Shown in pieces: positions 16,746 to 24,069 of a DNA stretch of 64,000 nt. The position numbers and the translations under genes were made by a program. The stretch's first letter is position 1. Each line of letters begins with the position of its first letter. The notes below the pieces were generated by a model that searched no databases, was not told where the DNA came from, and saw only the letters and a list, made by a program, of their open reading frames with translations. Source of the stretch: UBA11891 sp965658355 (lineage in GTDB: Bacteria > Bacteroidota > Bacteroidia > Flavobacteriales > Flavobacteriaceae); contig CBFHRX010000005.1 of assembly GCA_965658355.1 (NCBI GenBank), forward strand, positions 1 to 64,000. Reading direction: 5' to 3'.

Positions 16746-17081
16746 ATGCCTTATATCAATCGATTCCTGCTTGTCATTTTCCTTTTTTTGGGTGTAGGAT
16801 GCAGTAAAAATCAAAAGACTAATTCTGACGAAAATAAAGATACGCCCGAACGAGAGCAATTTATCCTAGAAGTGGTAGCGAATGAGGGTGGGGCAGTATC
16901 TAGAGTAGGCGGTATTTTTGATTTTGAAGCGACTGTAAATGTCATTGCAATTCCCGACGAAGGCTATAATTTTATTAGCTGGTCAGGAGATATTGTTGCT
17001 TTTGATTCCAATGTAACCCTTACCATGACCCGAGATTATTATATAGAAGCTAATTTTGAACCCATTGCAAGTTCAAACTAA
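16746..17081 (+). CDS. Lipoprotein with InlB B-type repeat
   Basis: 111 residues. Lipobox LGVGC around residue 19, then an acidic, Asn-rich linker and one bacterial B-repeat-like domain at about 40-107: EVVANEGGAVSRVGGIFDFEATVNVIAIPDEGYNFISWSGD...VTLTMTRDYYIEANF. The GYNFxxWSGD and YIEANF strings are diagnostic of the divergent InlB B-repeat. Normally these occur in tandem in large adhesins; here a single repeat makes up the whole mature protein. Function unknown. Confidence 0.75.
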   Translation: MPYINRFLLVIFLFLGVGCSKNQKTNSDENKDTPEREQFILEVVANEGGAVSRVGGIFDFEATVNVIAIPDEGYNFISWSGDIVAFDSNVTLTMTRDYYIEANFEPIASSN

Positions 17082-17152
17082 TGCACTTATGTGTCGTTTA
17101 AATTCGGCTCTTTAAACGGATTGTAGTAATTTGGGTTAAAATAAAAAATAAG

Positions 17153-17242
17153 ATGGAATGGTATCTGAAAAATAGGTGGTGGGTTTGGAGTATTATAGGG
17201 GTATACCTTGCCTATAGAATTTACCTCTCCGTTATCTATTAA
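17153..17242 (+). CDS. 29-residue membrane microprotein
   Basis: Starts MEWYLKNRWWVWSIIGVYLA and runs to IYLSVIY with TAA at 17240-17242. One aromatic-rich transmembrane segment with a short basic N-terminal stretch. It ends 18 nt before the zinc-ribbon gene at 17261, suggesting co-transcription. Too short for similarity-based recognition; the case rests on hydrophobic composition, clean start and spacing. Confidence 0.45.
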   Translation: MEWYLKNRWWVWSIIGVYLAYRIYLSVIY

Positions 17243-17260
17243 ACCTAATAAAGACAAAAT

Positions 17261-17452
17261 ATGGCTACTTACGAATGTAAAAAATGCGGTATGGCAGTGA
17301 ACGCAAGTTGTGCTAAATGCAATACCCCCTTAGTAGATGGATTGCTGACATTAGAAGATGGCAGTCAGGTTCAGATTTCACAATGTCCCAGTTGTGAGGG
17401 AAAAATAAAATCTCCCCAATGTTGTGGTGCTGATATGAGCTGTGAAGTATAG
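17261..17452 (+). CDS. Small zinc-ribbon protein
   Basis: 63 residues with Cys pairs C6-x2-C9, C17-x2-C20, C42-x2-C45 and a late CC plus C (QCCGADMSC), enough for two zinc knuckles. No signal peptide, so cytosolic. Similar 60-70 residue ribbon proteins are widespread in Bacteroidota without assigned function. It follows the 29-residue membrane protein by 18 nt. Confidence 0.75.
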   Translation: MATYECKKCGMAVNASCAKCNTPLVDGLLTLEDGSQVQISQCPSCEGKIKSPQCCGADMSCEV

Positions 17453-17589
17453 TTTAAAGAGAAGAGATTCTTACAGCCGTTAAGGTGTATTTTTCTTCTC
17501 ATGTGAATGCCCTTTTATAAATGGGGTGGATTACATAAAAAGCTAGCTATGACTCCAAATGGCCTCGGGTAGAGGAGAGGGTGTTTCTT

Positions 17590-17679
17590 CTATACAAAAG
17601 CGCCGATGATGATACCCAGGTGGTACCCAAAAAAGGCTCCTACAAATACAAGTGCGATAATTCTAAAAGCTAATTCCAT
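17590..17679 (-). CDS. 29-residue membrane microprotein on the minus strand
   Basis: Reads MELAFRIIALVFVGAFFGYH then LGIIIGAFV, stop TAG. A single glycine-patterned transmembrane helix (G-A-F-F-G, G-I-I-I-G) with an E and an R near the N terminus. An exact TAnnTTTG box on the same strand (17701-17708) lies 21 nt upstream, which supports expression. It fills part of an otherwise empty 414-nt interval. Function unknown. Confidence 0.5.
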   Translation of the reverse strand: MELAFRIIALVFVGAFFGYHLGIIIGAFV

Positions 17680-17700
17680 TGATTTGTTTTTTGCTTCTTT

Positions 17701-17708
17701 CAAAGATA
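17701..17708 (-). promoter_or_regulatory. -7 box for the minus-strand microprotein
   Basis: TATCTTTG on the minus strand, exact TAnnTTTG, 21 nt before the ATG at 17679. No clear -33 TTG. Confidence 0.4.
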
Positions 17709-17866
17709 AGATTTTCGTGAATAGTAATTAAGAACCCCCTTCCTTAATAGTTTTGTTGGAGATTTGTAAATTTAAAACATTGAAATTCATAATCTTAAAG
17801 TCCTAAGTAGTTGTTTTAACAAATCTTTATACTATTTCCTTTCATTCCCTTTGTATTTTTAACAAA

Positions 17867-18061
17867 ATGCCTCATAAAATGGAAGAAAAAGAATTGTTTT
17901 ATTACCAAAAAGCGAAAAGCCTCCTGACGCTAGGAATGTCAATAGAGGCATTAAATAAGGAATTAGACTATTTTCAACAATCCTCAAATAGTGCTGCCAT
18001 AAAAGGATATCAAAGGGCCATTCGTGAACATGGTAAATTTGAAAAAGTATTGGAATCTTGA
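17867..18061 (+). CDS. Small helical protein of unknown function
   Basis: 64 residues (60 if the second ATG at 17879, MEEKELFY, is used). Predicted all-helical and charged: FYYQKAKSLLTLGMSIEALNKELDYFQQSS. No signal peptide or motif. Its TGA overlaps the TTG start of the next small gene, indicating translational coupling to a two-helix membrane protein. Confidence 0.6.
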   Translation: MPHKMEEKELFYYQKAKSLLTLGMSIEALNKELDYFQQSSNSAAIKGYQRAIREHGKFEKVLES

Positions 18062-18204
18062 AATTTAAGCTTCAGACTCTTGCTATAGCTTTGATAGGAC
18101 TCGGTTTCACCCTATCTATTTTCGAATTTTTATTGGAGAATAGTTTTGCTGTTTTATTTGCAGGAGCCCTCCTTTTAGTTGTTTCTTATTTCGTTCGTAA
18201 ATAA
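18058..18204 (+). CDS. 48-residue two-helix membrane protein
   Basis: TTG start at 18058-18060 overlapping the TGA of the preceding gene (TTGA overlap). Sequence begins KFKLQTLAIALIGLGFTLSI and continues with a second hydrophobic segment (FAVLFAGALLLVVSYFV) ending RK. This looks like a membrane hairpin coupled to the helical protein upstream. It overlaps the convergent gene at 18186 by 19 nt. The non-ATG start lowers confidence. Confidence 0.5.
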   Translation: MKFKLQTLAIALIGLGFTLSIFEFLLENSFAVLFAGALLLVVSYFVRK

Positions 18205-18416
18205 GAAATAATCGAAGTGATGATTTCAATTATCAGCCACACCCAAGGGGCACCGTGGAGTAAGAAATCAAACCAATCAATCATTTGCATTCCTTTAGCG
18301 CCCCCGTATATCCAGCGTATTTTACCTACGATATGGGGTTCTGGTTGAAAAGGAGCAAGGCCTAAACTAAAGCTCATCAAAAAGGGAACTAGCCAGCTGT
18401 ATTTTTGTTTTTCCAT
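18186..18416 (-). CDS. Small two-helix membrane protein
   Basis: 76 residues with hydrophobic segments at about 8-22 (WLVPFLMSFSLGLAP) and 55-72 (PWVWLIIEIITSIISYL), separated by a loop containing KIRWIYGGAKGMQMIDWFD. The loop pattern is often seen in small conserved flavobacterial membrane proteins of unknown role. Its ATG immediately follows the TAA of the DUF4177 gene at 18417, so both are one transcript. Confidence 0.65.
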   Translation of the reverse strand: MEKQKYSWLVPFLMSFSLGLAPFQPEPHIVGKIRWIYGGAKGMQMIDWFDFLLHGAPWVWLIIEIITSIISYLRTK

Positions 18417-18578
18417 TTAAAGTGCGCGTTTGAATATTGCCTTGGCAATTCCATCATTTTCAGACGCAATTTGGACCAGTTCCCATCCCTGTTTGCCTAG
18501 CCGGTTAAAATTCTCTTCAGTCATCTGAGATTTTTTAAAGATTTTATTGGAAATGATTTTATACTCAAAAAAGGGCAT
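18417..18578 (-). CDS. DUF4177-like small protein
   Basis: 53 residues: MPFFEYKIISNKIFKKSQMT, then EENFNRLGKQGWELVQIASE and a short basic end. The pattern EYK...LGKQGWELVQI is characteristic of DUF4177. The stop TAA touches the ATG of the next gene (TAAATG), so they are co-transcribed. No signal peptide. Function of the family is not known. Confidence 0.75.
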   Translation of the reverse strand: MPFFEYKIISNKIFKKSQMTEENFNRLGKQGWELVQIASENDGIAKAIFKRAL

Positions 18579-18623
18579 ATTTTTTTACTTTATAAATTAT
18601 TACATTCAACAAAACTAATTGAT

Positions 18624-19199
18624 TTGAAAACTTTTCTAGATAGTAAAACGTATCTTTTTATGGGTTTGCTCGGCGAATTGCTACTTGTTGTGATCTCCTA
18701 CTATGAGTCTCAGGATGTTGCAAGTGTATTTCAGTTGTCAGCTCGTTATTCAGGTCGTCTGTCTCTCGTATATTTTTTAGTCCCTTGGTGGTTTTTCATG
18801 GGATTTGCTAAGACTTGTTCTCTTGACACAATTCGCAAGCCATTAAAAGCATTTGCCATTCTTCATTGTATTCATTTTGGCTTTTTAGCTATGAATATTT
18901 ATTTGAATGCGATTCCAATCGTTCCTGTTAAACTAGTGGGGGGAGCACTGGCTTATTTGATGATAGTGCTACTTCCTTTTTTAAGGCACGCTTTTACCGC
19001 TAGAAATTGGGTTTTGCCCATTTACTTTTTTTATGTAGCCATTGTCATGTTGGTCACCTATCTCTCAAGAATAAAAGGAGACTTTGAAGGGAGTGTACCA
19101 AGTCCTATTCATTCTATAGCATTTACAATTTTAGTAGTATCCATGCTCGTATTCTTAGTTAGAGTGAGAAAGTCATTTAATAAAAAAAGCTCCTATTAG
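18624..19199 (+). CDS. Multi-pass membrane protein of unknown function
   Basis: 191 residues from a TTG start at 18624 (KTFLDSKTYLFMGLLGELLL). About six hydrophobic segments, among them FMGLLGELLLVVISYY, LVYFLVPWWFFMGFAK, ILHCIHFGFLAMNIYL, LVGGALAYLMIVLLPF, PIYFFYVAIVMLVTYL and FTILVVSMLVFLVRV, with a basic C terminus. No known family recognised. The stop codon lies inside the terminator hairpin at 19182-19212. It is divergent from the DUF4177 gene. Confidence 0.7.
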   Translation: MKTFLDSKTYLFMGLLGELLLVVISYYESQDVASVFQLSARYSGRLSLVYFLVPWWFFMGFAKTCSLDTIRKPLKAFAILHCIHFGFLAMNIYLNAIPIVPVKLVGGALAYLMIVLLPFLRHAFTARNWVLPIYFFYVAIVMLVTYLSRIKGDFEGSVPSPIHSIAFTILVVSMLVFLVRVRKSFNKKSSY

Positions 19200-19212
19200 G
19201 AGCCTTTTTTTT
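19182..19212 (+). terminator. Rho-independent terminator overlapping a stop codon
   Basis: A run, then GCTCCT-ATT-AGGAGC, then C and eight T. The TAG stop (19197-19199) spans loop and stem. The flanking A and T runs make it potentially bidirectional, serving also the minus-strand peptidase gene that ends at 19336. Confidence 0.85.
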
Positions 19213-19335
19213 GGAACGTAAAGAAGAATCTAAAGTCAATTTTTTGATAATCACTTCACATCTCATTTGCTTTATTTGACAAATGGTCTCCTTATAACCA
19301 CTTCAAATAGGTTTTAATTCTTCACAAGAACCTAT

Positions 19336-20325
19336 TTAATCAAGCTGAATAGATTGTTCTTTGTTTGCTATTTCCCAAGCGGTGTAAAATATTAATTTGG
19401 TTCGGGCCTCCAATAAACCGTAGTTGATTTTAGAAGCGGTATCTGTTGGTTTATGATAATCTTCATGAGTACCACTAAAATAGAAGATGACCGGGATTTG
19501 TTTTTCAGCAAAATTGTAATGATCACTTCTGGTATAAAAATCATTGGGGTCATTTTCATCATTAAACGTATAATCCAATTCTAATTTACTGTAGGTAGCA
19601 TTTACGGTCTCTGATAGCTGATGTAAGTCTTGACTTAGTCTATCGGAACCAATCAAATAAATATAATTTGGATTGGGATTACTTCTTTTAGGGTCTATCC
19701 GACCAATCATATCTACATTTAGATTTGTAAACGTTTTTTCTAATGGATAAAGAGGGTTTTCAGTATAGTATTTGGATCCTAACAGTCCTTTCTCTTCACC
19801 CGTAACATGAAGGAAAATGATAGAACGCTTGGGGCCATGACCTTCAGATTTTGCCTTTTGGAAGGCCGCTGCGATTTCTAAAAGGGCCACAGTTCCTGAG
19901 CCATCATCGTCAGCTCCGTTGTAGATTTCCCCCTCTTTCATACCCAAATGGTCTAGATGAGAGGATAGGACAAGATATTCCTCAGGAAGTTCATCCCCTT
20001 CGATAATGGCAACAACATTTTGGCTGTCTACATACTGATTGTCGACACGCAGTTTCATGTTTTGGTAATAGTCTACGGTTCCCTTTGCTGCACTAATCTG
20101 GTGGGATTTGTAAAAATGTCTCAAAAAATCGGTGGCTCTTCTTTGACCGGGAGTTCCGGTTTTACGCCCCTCGAAATAATCCGAAGCATATACATATAGA
20201 AGTTCCTTTAAGTCTTCTTGTTTGATTTCATTCGCATAGGAAATAGCTCTCTCTTGAGCAGAGCAAGAATAGACATAGCCTAAGCACCATATAAAAAAGA
20301 GTTTGCCAATTAGTTGTTTTATCAT
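19336..20325 (-). CDS. M28 family zinc peptidase, exported
   Basis: 329 residues. Hydrophobic signal (FIWCLGYVYSCSAQ) that may be lipid-modified at Cys21. All M28 dinuclear zinc elements are visible: SSHLDHLG (H123), GADDDGSG (D140), TGEEKGLLGS (catalytic E177, ligand E178), NVDMIGR and the final RSDHYNFA histidine. Such enzymes are aminopeptidases or similar exopeptidases acting in the periplasm or at the surface. It ends 12 nt upstream of where DUF3050 stops, same strand and probable operon. Confidence 0.88.
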   Translation of the reverse strand: MIKQLIGKLFFIWCLGYVYSCSAQERAISYANEIKQEDLKELLYVYASDYFEGRKTGTPGQRRATDFLRHFYKSHQISAAKGTVDYYQNMKLRVDNQYVDSQNVVAIIEGDELPEEYLVLSSHLDHLGMKEGEIYNGADDDGSGTVALLEIAAAFQKAKSEGHGPKRSIIFLHVTGEEKGLLGSKYYTENPLYPLEKTFTNLNVDMIGRIDPKRSNPNPNYIYLIGSDRLSQDLHQLSETVNATYSKLELDYTFNDENDPNDFYTRSDHYNFAEKQIPVIFYFSGTHEDYHKPTDTASKINYGLLEARTKLIFYTAWEIANKEQSIQLD

Positions 20326-20337
20326 TTTAGATAGTAT

Positions 20338-21111
20338 TTAGATTGTTGTTTCTAGCAGCAAGGATTCGTGAATTCCAGTCCATAAATTGATACGATGTTC
20401 CAGGGCTTCTTTAGCTCTGTTAATGGCTTCTTCCCATTTTTGGGGGTCTTCTTGACAAAGCTCTTCTATCATTTTTAAGGCCATAGGACCGTGTTCGTCT
20501 CCGTCTACTTCAATATGTCTTTCAAAGTAATACACCATATTGGCTAGAGAATCGTTCCCTTTCACATTCATTTTTTGCAACATTTCAATAAACATATCAG
20601 GAATCAAATCTTCTCTTCCAAAGGTGAATACAGCTGCTATTTCATGTAGTGACTTGGTCTCAATCGTTTCAAAAGTAAACAGCAGGAAATTTTTTAGGTA
20701 GTCAGGCAGCGCTGCATTTTTAAGAGCGGCAAGGACGGAACCTTCTACTGGCAGGCTATTCATAAAATCCAAAACCGTATCAGTATCAGCGTTTACATCT
20801 TTCATGGCTTCCAAGTACATTTCGAAATGACTCATGGGAATCCCATCTTTATTGACATCACTCTCTTCTCCCCAAACAATTTCATTGATTAAGCGAGCCG
20901 TTGAGGGAGATCCAGAAGGTCGCCATGGTACGCGAACTGTGGTTAACTCAATCTGTAATTTTTTCACCAAAGACATAAAATCCCACACGGCAAATACATG
21001 CGCTTCTGTGAATTTTTTTAATTCTTCAGCAGTTTGAATTTCAGCGTACAAAGGATGAAGAAGCAGGACTTCTTTTAAAGGGGCCAGTTCCTTTTCCAAT
21101 CTTTCTATCAT
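20338..21111 (-). CDS. DUF3050 protein (heme-oxygenase-like helical fold)
   Basis: 257 residues from ATG 21111 (IERLEKELAPLKEVLLLHPL); a TTG two codons upstream is also open. Landmarks of DUF3050: FTEAHVFAVWDFMSLVKKLQ, VPWRPSGSPSTARLINEIVW, EIAAVFTFGREDLIPDMF and YYFERHIEVDGDEHGPMAL. The last contains H-x3-D-x3-H, reminiscent of metal ligands in heme-oxygenase-like diiron proteins, with an acidic and histidine set earlier (EAH, E-x-SD...SHFEMY). No enzymatic activity is established. It lies 12 nt from the M28 peptidase gene and is divergent from the HMG-CoA lyase-like gene. Confidence 0.8.
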   Translation of the reverse strand: MIERLEKELAPLKEVLLLHPLYAEIQTAEELKKFTEAHVFAVWDFMSLVKKLQIELTTVRVPWRPSGSPSTARLINEIVWGEESDVNKDGIPMSHFEMYLEAMKDVNADTDTVLDFMNSLPVEGSVLAALKNAALPDYLKNFLLFTFETIETKSLHEIAAVFTFGREDLIPDMFIEMLQKMNVKGNDSLANMVYYFERHIEVDGDEHGPMALKMIEELCQEDPQKWEEAINRAKEALEHRINLWTGIHESLLLETTI

Positions 21112-21206
21112 GTTCAAATTTTTTCACAAATATAGCCGAATCTCTTATTTTTAGATGTTTGGCTATTGTTTTTTTACTGTACTAAAAAGAGTAATTTTAG
21201 AAGCCA

Positions 21207-22061
21207 ATGGAGGAATTACAAATTATTGAATGCCCACGGGACGCCTTGCAGGGCTGGAGAAGCTTTATTCCTACCAAAAATAAAATTGCTTATATGGAGT
21301 CTCTTTTAAAAATAGGCTTTCACACCTTGGATTGTGGCAGTTTTGTGTCCCCTAAAGCGATCCCCCAAATGGCTGACACTGCGAAAGTAATAGAGGCTAT
21401 TGGTCCCCAAAAGCAGCATACAAAATTAGCGGTTATCGTCGCTAATTTGAGAGGGGCACAAGAAGCTTGTGCTTATGACGCCATCGATTGCTTGGGCTAT
21501 CCATTTTCTATTTCTGAGAATTTTCAAATGCGAAATACAGGGAAGACCATAGCGGAATCTCTTCGTGTATTGGCGCAAATCATTGCGTTGGCTGAAGTAT
21601 ACGGAAAAGAGCTAGTGGTATACATTTCTATGGGGTTTGGGAATCCATATGGAGACGTATGGCATCCAGATATTGTTGCGAATTGGGTCGGTAAACTGAT
21701 TGAAATGGGCGTCAATACCCTTTCTCTTTCAGATACTGTTGGTTGTGCGAATACGACTAGCATCAGAGACTTATTTTCACGTATTGTGCCAGAATACAAA
21801 GAAACCAATATAGGTGCTCATCTGCACACCACCCCACAAGAAGCCATCCAAAAATTAGCAGCTGCTTATACGAGTGGATGCAAACGATTTGACGGGGCCA
21901 TAATGGGGGTGGGTGGCTGTCCAATGGCACAGGATGAATTAGTAGGGAATATGCCTACCGAAAAAATCATCTCCTATTTCGAGTCTATAAAAGTGAAACA
22001 CAACCTACGGCCCCTTCAATTTGAAACAGCCTACAACAAGGCTTTAGACTTGTTTGTTTAA
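21207..22061 (+). CDS. Hydroxymethylglutaryl-CoA lyase family enzyme
   Basis: 284 residues forming a DRE-TIM/HMGL barrel. Visible active-site elements: IECPRDALQ (Arg-Asp of the family motif, although the usual RDGLQ has Ala for Gly), HLHTT (metal-binding His pair) and GVGGCPMAQDELVGNMPTE with the C-terminal active-site cysteine. HMG-CoA lyase cleaves HMG-CoA into acetoacetate and acetyl-CoA at the end of leucine degradation. No other leucine pathway gene is adjacent; it stands alone before guaB. Related lyases cannot be fully excluded. Confidence 0.85.
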   Translation: MEELQIIECPRDALQGWRSFIPTKNKIAYMESLLKIGFHTLDCGSFVSPKAIPQMADTAKVIEAIGPQKQHTKLAVIVANLRGAQEACAYDAIDCLGYPFSISENFQMRNTGKTIAESLRVLAQIIALAEVYGKELVVYISMGFGNPYGDVWHPDIVANWVGKLIEMGVNTLSLSDTVGCANTTSIRDLFSRIVPEYKETNIGAHLHTTPQEAIQKLAAAYTSGCKRFDGAIMGVGGCPMAQDELVGNMPTEKIISYFESIKVKHNLRPLQFETAYNKALDLFV

Positions 22062-22094
22062 GCATCCTAAGTACTGTCTTTGGTTAATTTATTG

Positions 22095-22102
22095 TACATT
22101 TG
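22095..22102 (+). promoter_or_regulatory. -7 box of guaB
   Basis: TACATTTG, exact TAnnTTTG, 28 nt before the ATG at 22131. Confidence 0.5.
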
Positions 22103-22130
22103 CTTGCAATTAATTCTTTATTAGTTGCTT

Positions 22131-23600
22131 ATGAATTCCGATAAATTTTATGGTGAAGGCTTTACATACGACGACGTATTATTAGTGCCTGCCTATTCTC
22201 AAGTTCTTCCTAGAGACGTCTCAATTAAATCGAAATTTTCGAGAAATATATCGCTAAACACGCCTATAATTTCGGCTGCTATGGATACTGTTACAGAAAG
22301 CCAAATGGCGATTGCCATGGCTCGAGAAGGAGGTATTGGAGTATTGCACAAGAACATGACTATTGAAGAACAAGCCCTAAAAGTAAGAGCTGTAAAAAGA
22401 GCAGAGTCAGGCATGATCATGGATCCTGTAACACTGCCTTTAGATAGTCTTGTACAAGATGCCAAGGAGAATATGCGCCAGTACAAGATTGGAGGGATTC
22501 CCATAGTAGACGGCTCAGGTAAATTAGCCGGTATCGTTACCAACAGAGATTTGCGATTTGAAAAAAATAATGAGCGTCCTATCACTGAAGTGATGACCAA
22601 GGAGAACTTAATAACGGTCACCAAAAATACTTCTTTGGCAGATGCAGAAGAAATTCTGCAGCGGCATAAAATTGAAAAGCTTCCCGTAATTGACGAACAG
22701 AAGAATCTAGTGGGGCTAATTACCTTTCGGGACATTACCAAGCATACTGACAAACCAATATCGAATAAAGATACGTACGGAAGGCTTAGGGTGGCTGCAG
22801 CTGTAGGGGTCACTCCCGATATTGTAGAGAGAACGGAAGCCTTAGTAAAGGCCGGTGTAGATGCTGTTGTTATCGATACGGCTCATGGTCATACAAAAGG
22901 GGTAGTAGAAGCTTTAAATAAAGTCAAAAAAAAATATCCTGATTTAGATGTTGTCGTTGGAAATATTGCTACAGCAGAGGCGGCAAAATATTTAGTTGAC
23001 AATGGAGCTGATGCCGTCAAAGTGGGAATAGGTCCAGGTTCTATTTGCACCACTCGAGTAATTGCTGGAGTTGGTTTCCCCCAACTATCAGCGATTATGG
23101 ATGTTTCTAAAGCAATTAAAGGAAGCGGAGTTCCTGTCATCGCAGATGGTGGGATTCGATACACAGGTGATATTCCTAAAGCAATAGCTGCAGGTGCCGA
23201 TTCAGTGATGCTGGGTTCTCTATTAGCGGGAACGAAAGAATCGCCTGGAGAAACGGTAATATTTGAGGGAAGAAAGTTTAAAACCTATCGTGGAATGGGT
23301 TCTTTAGAAGCCATGAATAAAGGATCTAAAGACCGCTACTTTCAGGATGTTGAAGATGACATAAAAAAATTAGTGCCAGAAGGAATCGTAGGAAGAGTTC
23401 CCTATAAGGGGGAGCTGTTTGAAAGCATCCATCAATTTGTTGGGGGGCTAAGAGCAGGTATGGGCTATTGTGGAACAGATACAATCGAAAAGCTCCAAGA
23501 AAGTGGACGTTTTGTAAAGATTACAGCTTCCGGGATACGAGAAAGTCACCCGCATAATATTCGAATTACTAAGGAAGCCCCTAATTACAGTCCTTCATAA
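22131..23600 (+). CDS. guaB: Inosine-5'-monophosphate dehydrogenase
   Basis: 489 residues from ATG 22131 (NSDKFYGEGFTYDDVLLVPA); a TTG two codons earlier is rejected. Order: N-terminal barrel half, two CBS domains (about 95-210; MDPVTLPLDSLVQDAK and MTKENLITVTKNTSLADAEE), then the catalytic half with GPGSICTTR (catalytic Cys306), the flap YRGMGSLEAM and the SKDRYFQ segment. It oxidises IMP to XMP with NAD+, the committed step to GMP. Transcribed alone, with a -7 box at 22095. It converges on the sorting-domain gene with a 12-nt gap. Confidence 0.97.
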   Translation: MNSDKFYGEGFTYDDVLLVPAYSQVLPRDVSIKSKFSRNISLNTPIISAAMDTVTESQMAIAMAREGGIGVLHKNMTIEEQALKVRAVKRAESGMIMDPVTLPLDSLVQDAKENMRQYKIGGIPIVDGSGKLAGIVTNRDLRFEKNNERPITEVMTKENLITVTKNTSLADAEEILQRHKIEKLPVIDEQKNLVGLITFRDITKHTDKPISNKDTYGRLRVAAAVGVTPDIVERTEALVKAGVDAVVIDTAHGHTKGVVEALNKVKKKYPDLDVVVGNIATAEAAKYLVDNGADAVKVGIGPGSICTTRVIAGVGFPQLSAIMDVSKAIKGSGVPVIADGGIRYTGDIPKAIAAGADSVMLGSLLAGTKESPGETVIFEGRKFKTYRGMGSLEAMNKGSKDRYFQDVEDDIKKLVPEGIVGRVPYKGELFESIHQFVGGLRAGMGYCGTDTIEKLQESGRFVKITASGIRESHPHNIRITKEAPNYSPS

Positions 23601-23612
23601 ACTTAAGAAGCT

Positions 23613-23945
23613 CTAGGAGGCTAGTATTTTAAAGGTTTTTATGATATTTTCTTGATAGTGAACTCGTACGATATACATATTGCCTGCTTCTAAGTAAACG
23701 GGCACCTTTGCATCTGACAAATCGACCACATTGTGTTGCGCTACCTTATTCCCGATAATGGAATAGACTTCAACTTTACCTTTTCCAATTAAGCCCTGAA
23801 TAAATAGAAAATTGTTTTTGTAAATTACTGTCGTTTTCTGAACAGCAGATGTTGGGGGTAAGGAAACTACTTTAGCAACAGCTATGTTTGCTGTTAGTAA
23901 AAAAAATAAAATGAAATATAAAAAAGTAGTCTTGTGCAATACCAA
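23613..23945 (-). CDS. Signal peptide plus type IX-like sorting domain only
   Basis: 110 residues. No ATG: TTG 23945 or TTG 23939 precede the signal peptide (HKTTFLYFILFFLLTANIAVA). After a 20-residue linker the remainder is a complete C-terminal sorting domain of type A: FIQGLIGKGKVEVYSIIGNK, the VPVYLEAGNMYIVRV core and the KTFKILAS end. Type IX cargo proteins carry this domain after a large functional domain; here there is none. It may be a remnant of a larger secreted protein, or a real minimal cargo. It lies between guaB and the isomerase pair. Confidence 0.65.
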   Translation of the reverse strand: MVLHKTTFLYFILFFLLTANIAVAKVVSLPPTSAVQKTTVIYKNNFLFIQGLIGKGKVEVYSIIGNKVAQHNVVDLSDAKVPVYLEAGNMYIVRVHYQENIIKTFKILAS

Positions 23946-24069
23946 TATTATTTAGTGCAATTTACAAGAATTAATTAATTGTTGAAAAAATTATTAACAA
24001 TTTATTGTAATGAAAATCAAGTATTTATGAAACTTTATAAAACTTTATTAAAATTTAATTAACATTTTG

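Noticed and set aside
17867..18204. Toxin-antitoxin pair
   Set aside because: Overlap and size are suggestive, but neither product resembles a known toxin or antitoxin and the second has two membrane helices; too weak to call.
22199..22813. 204-residue minus-strand frame inside guaB
   Set aside because: It lies wholly in the conserved guaB gene and has no family features; a codon-bias shadow.
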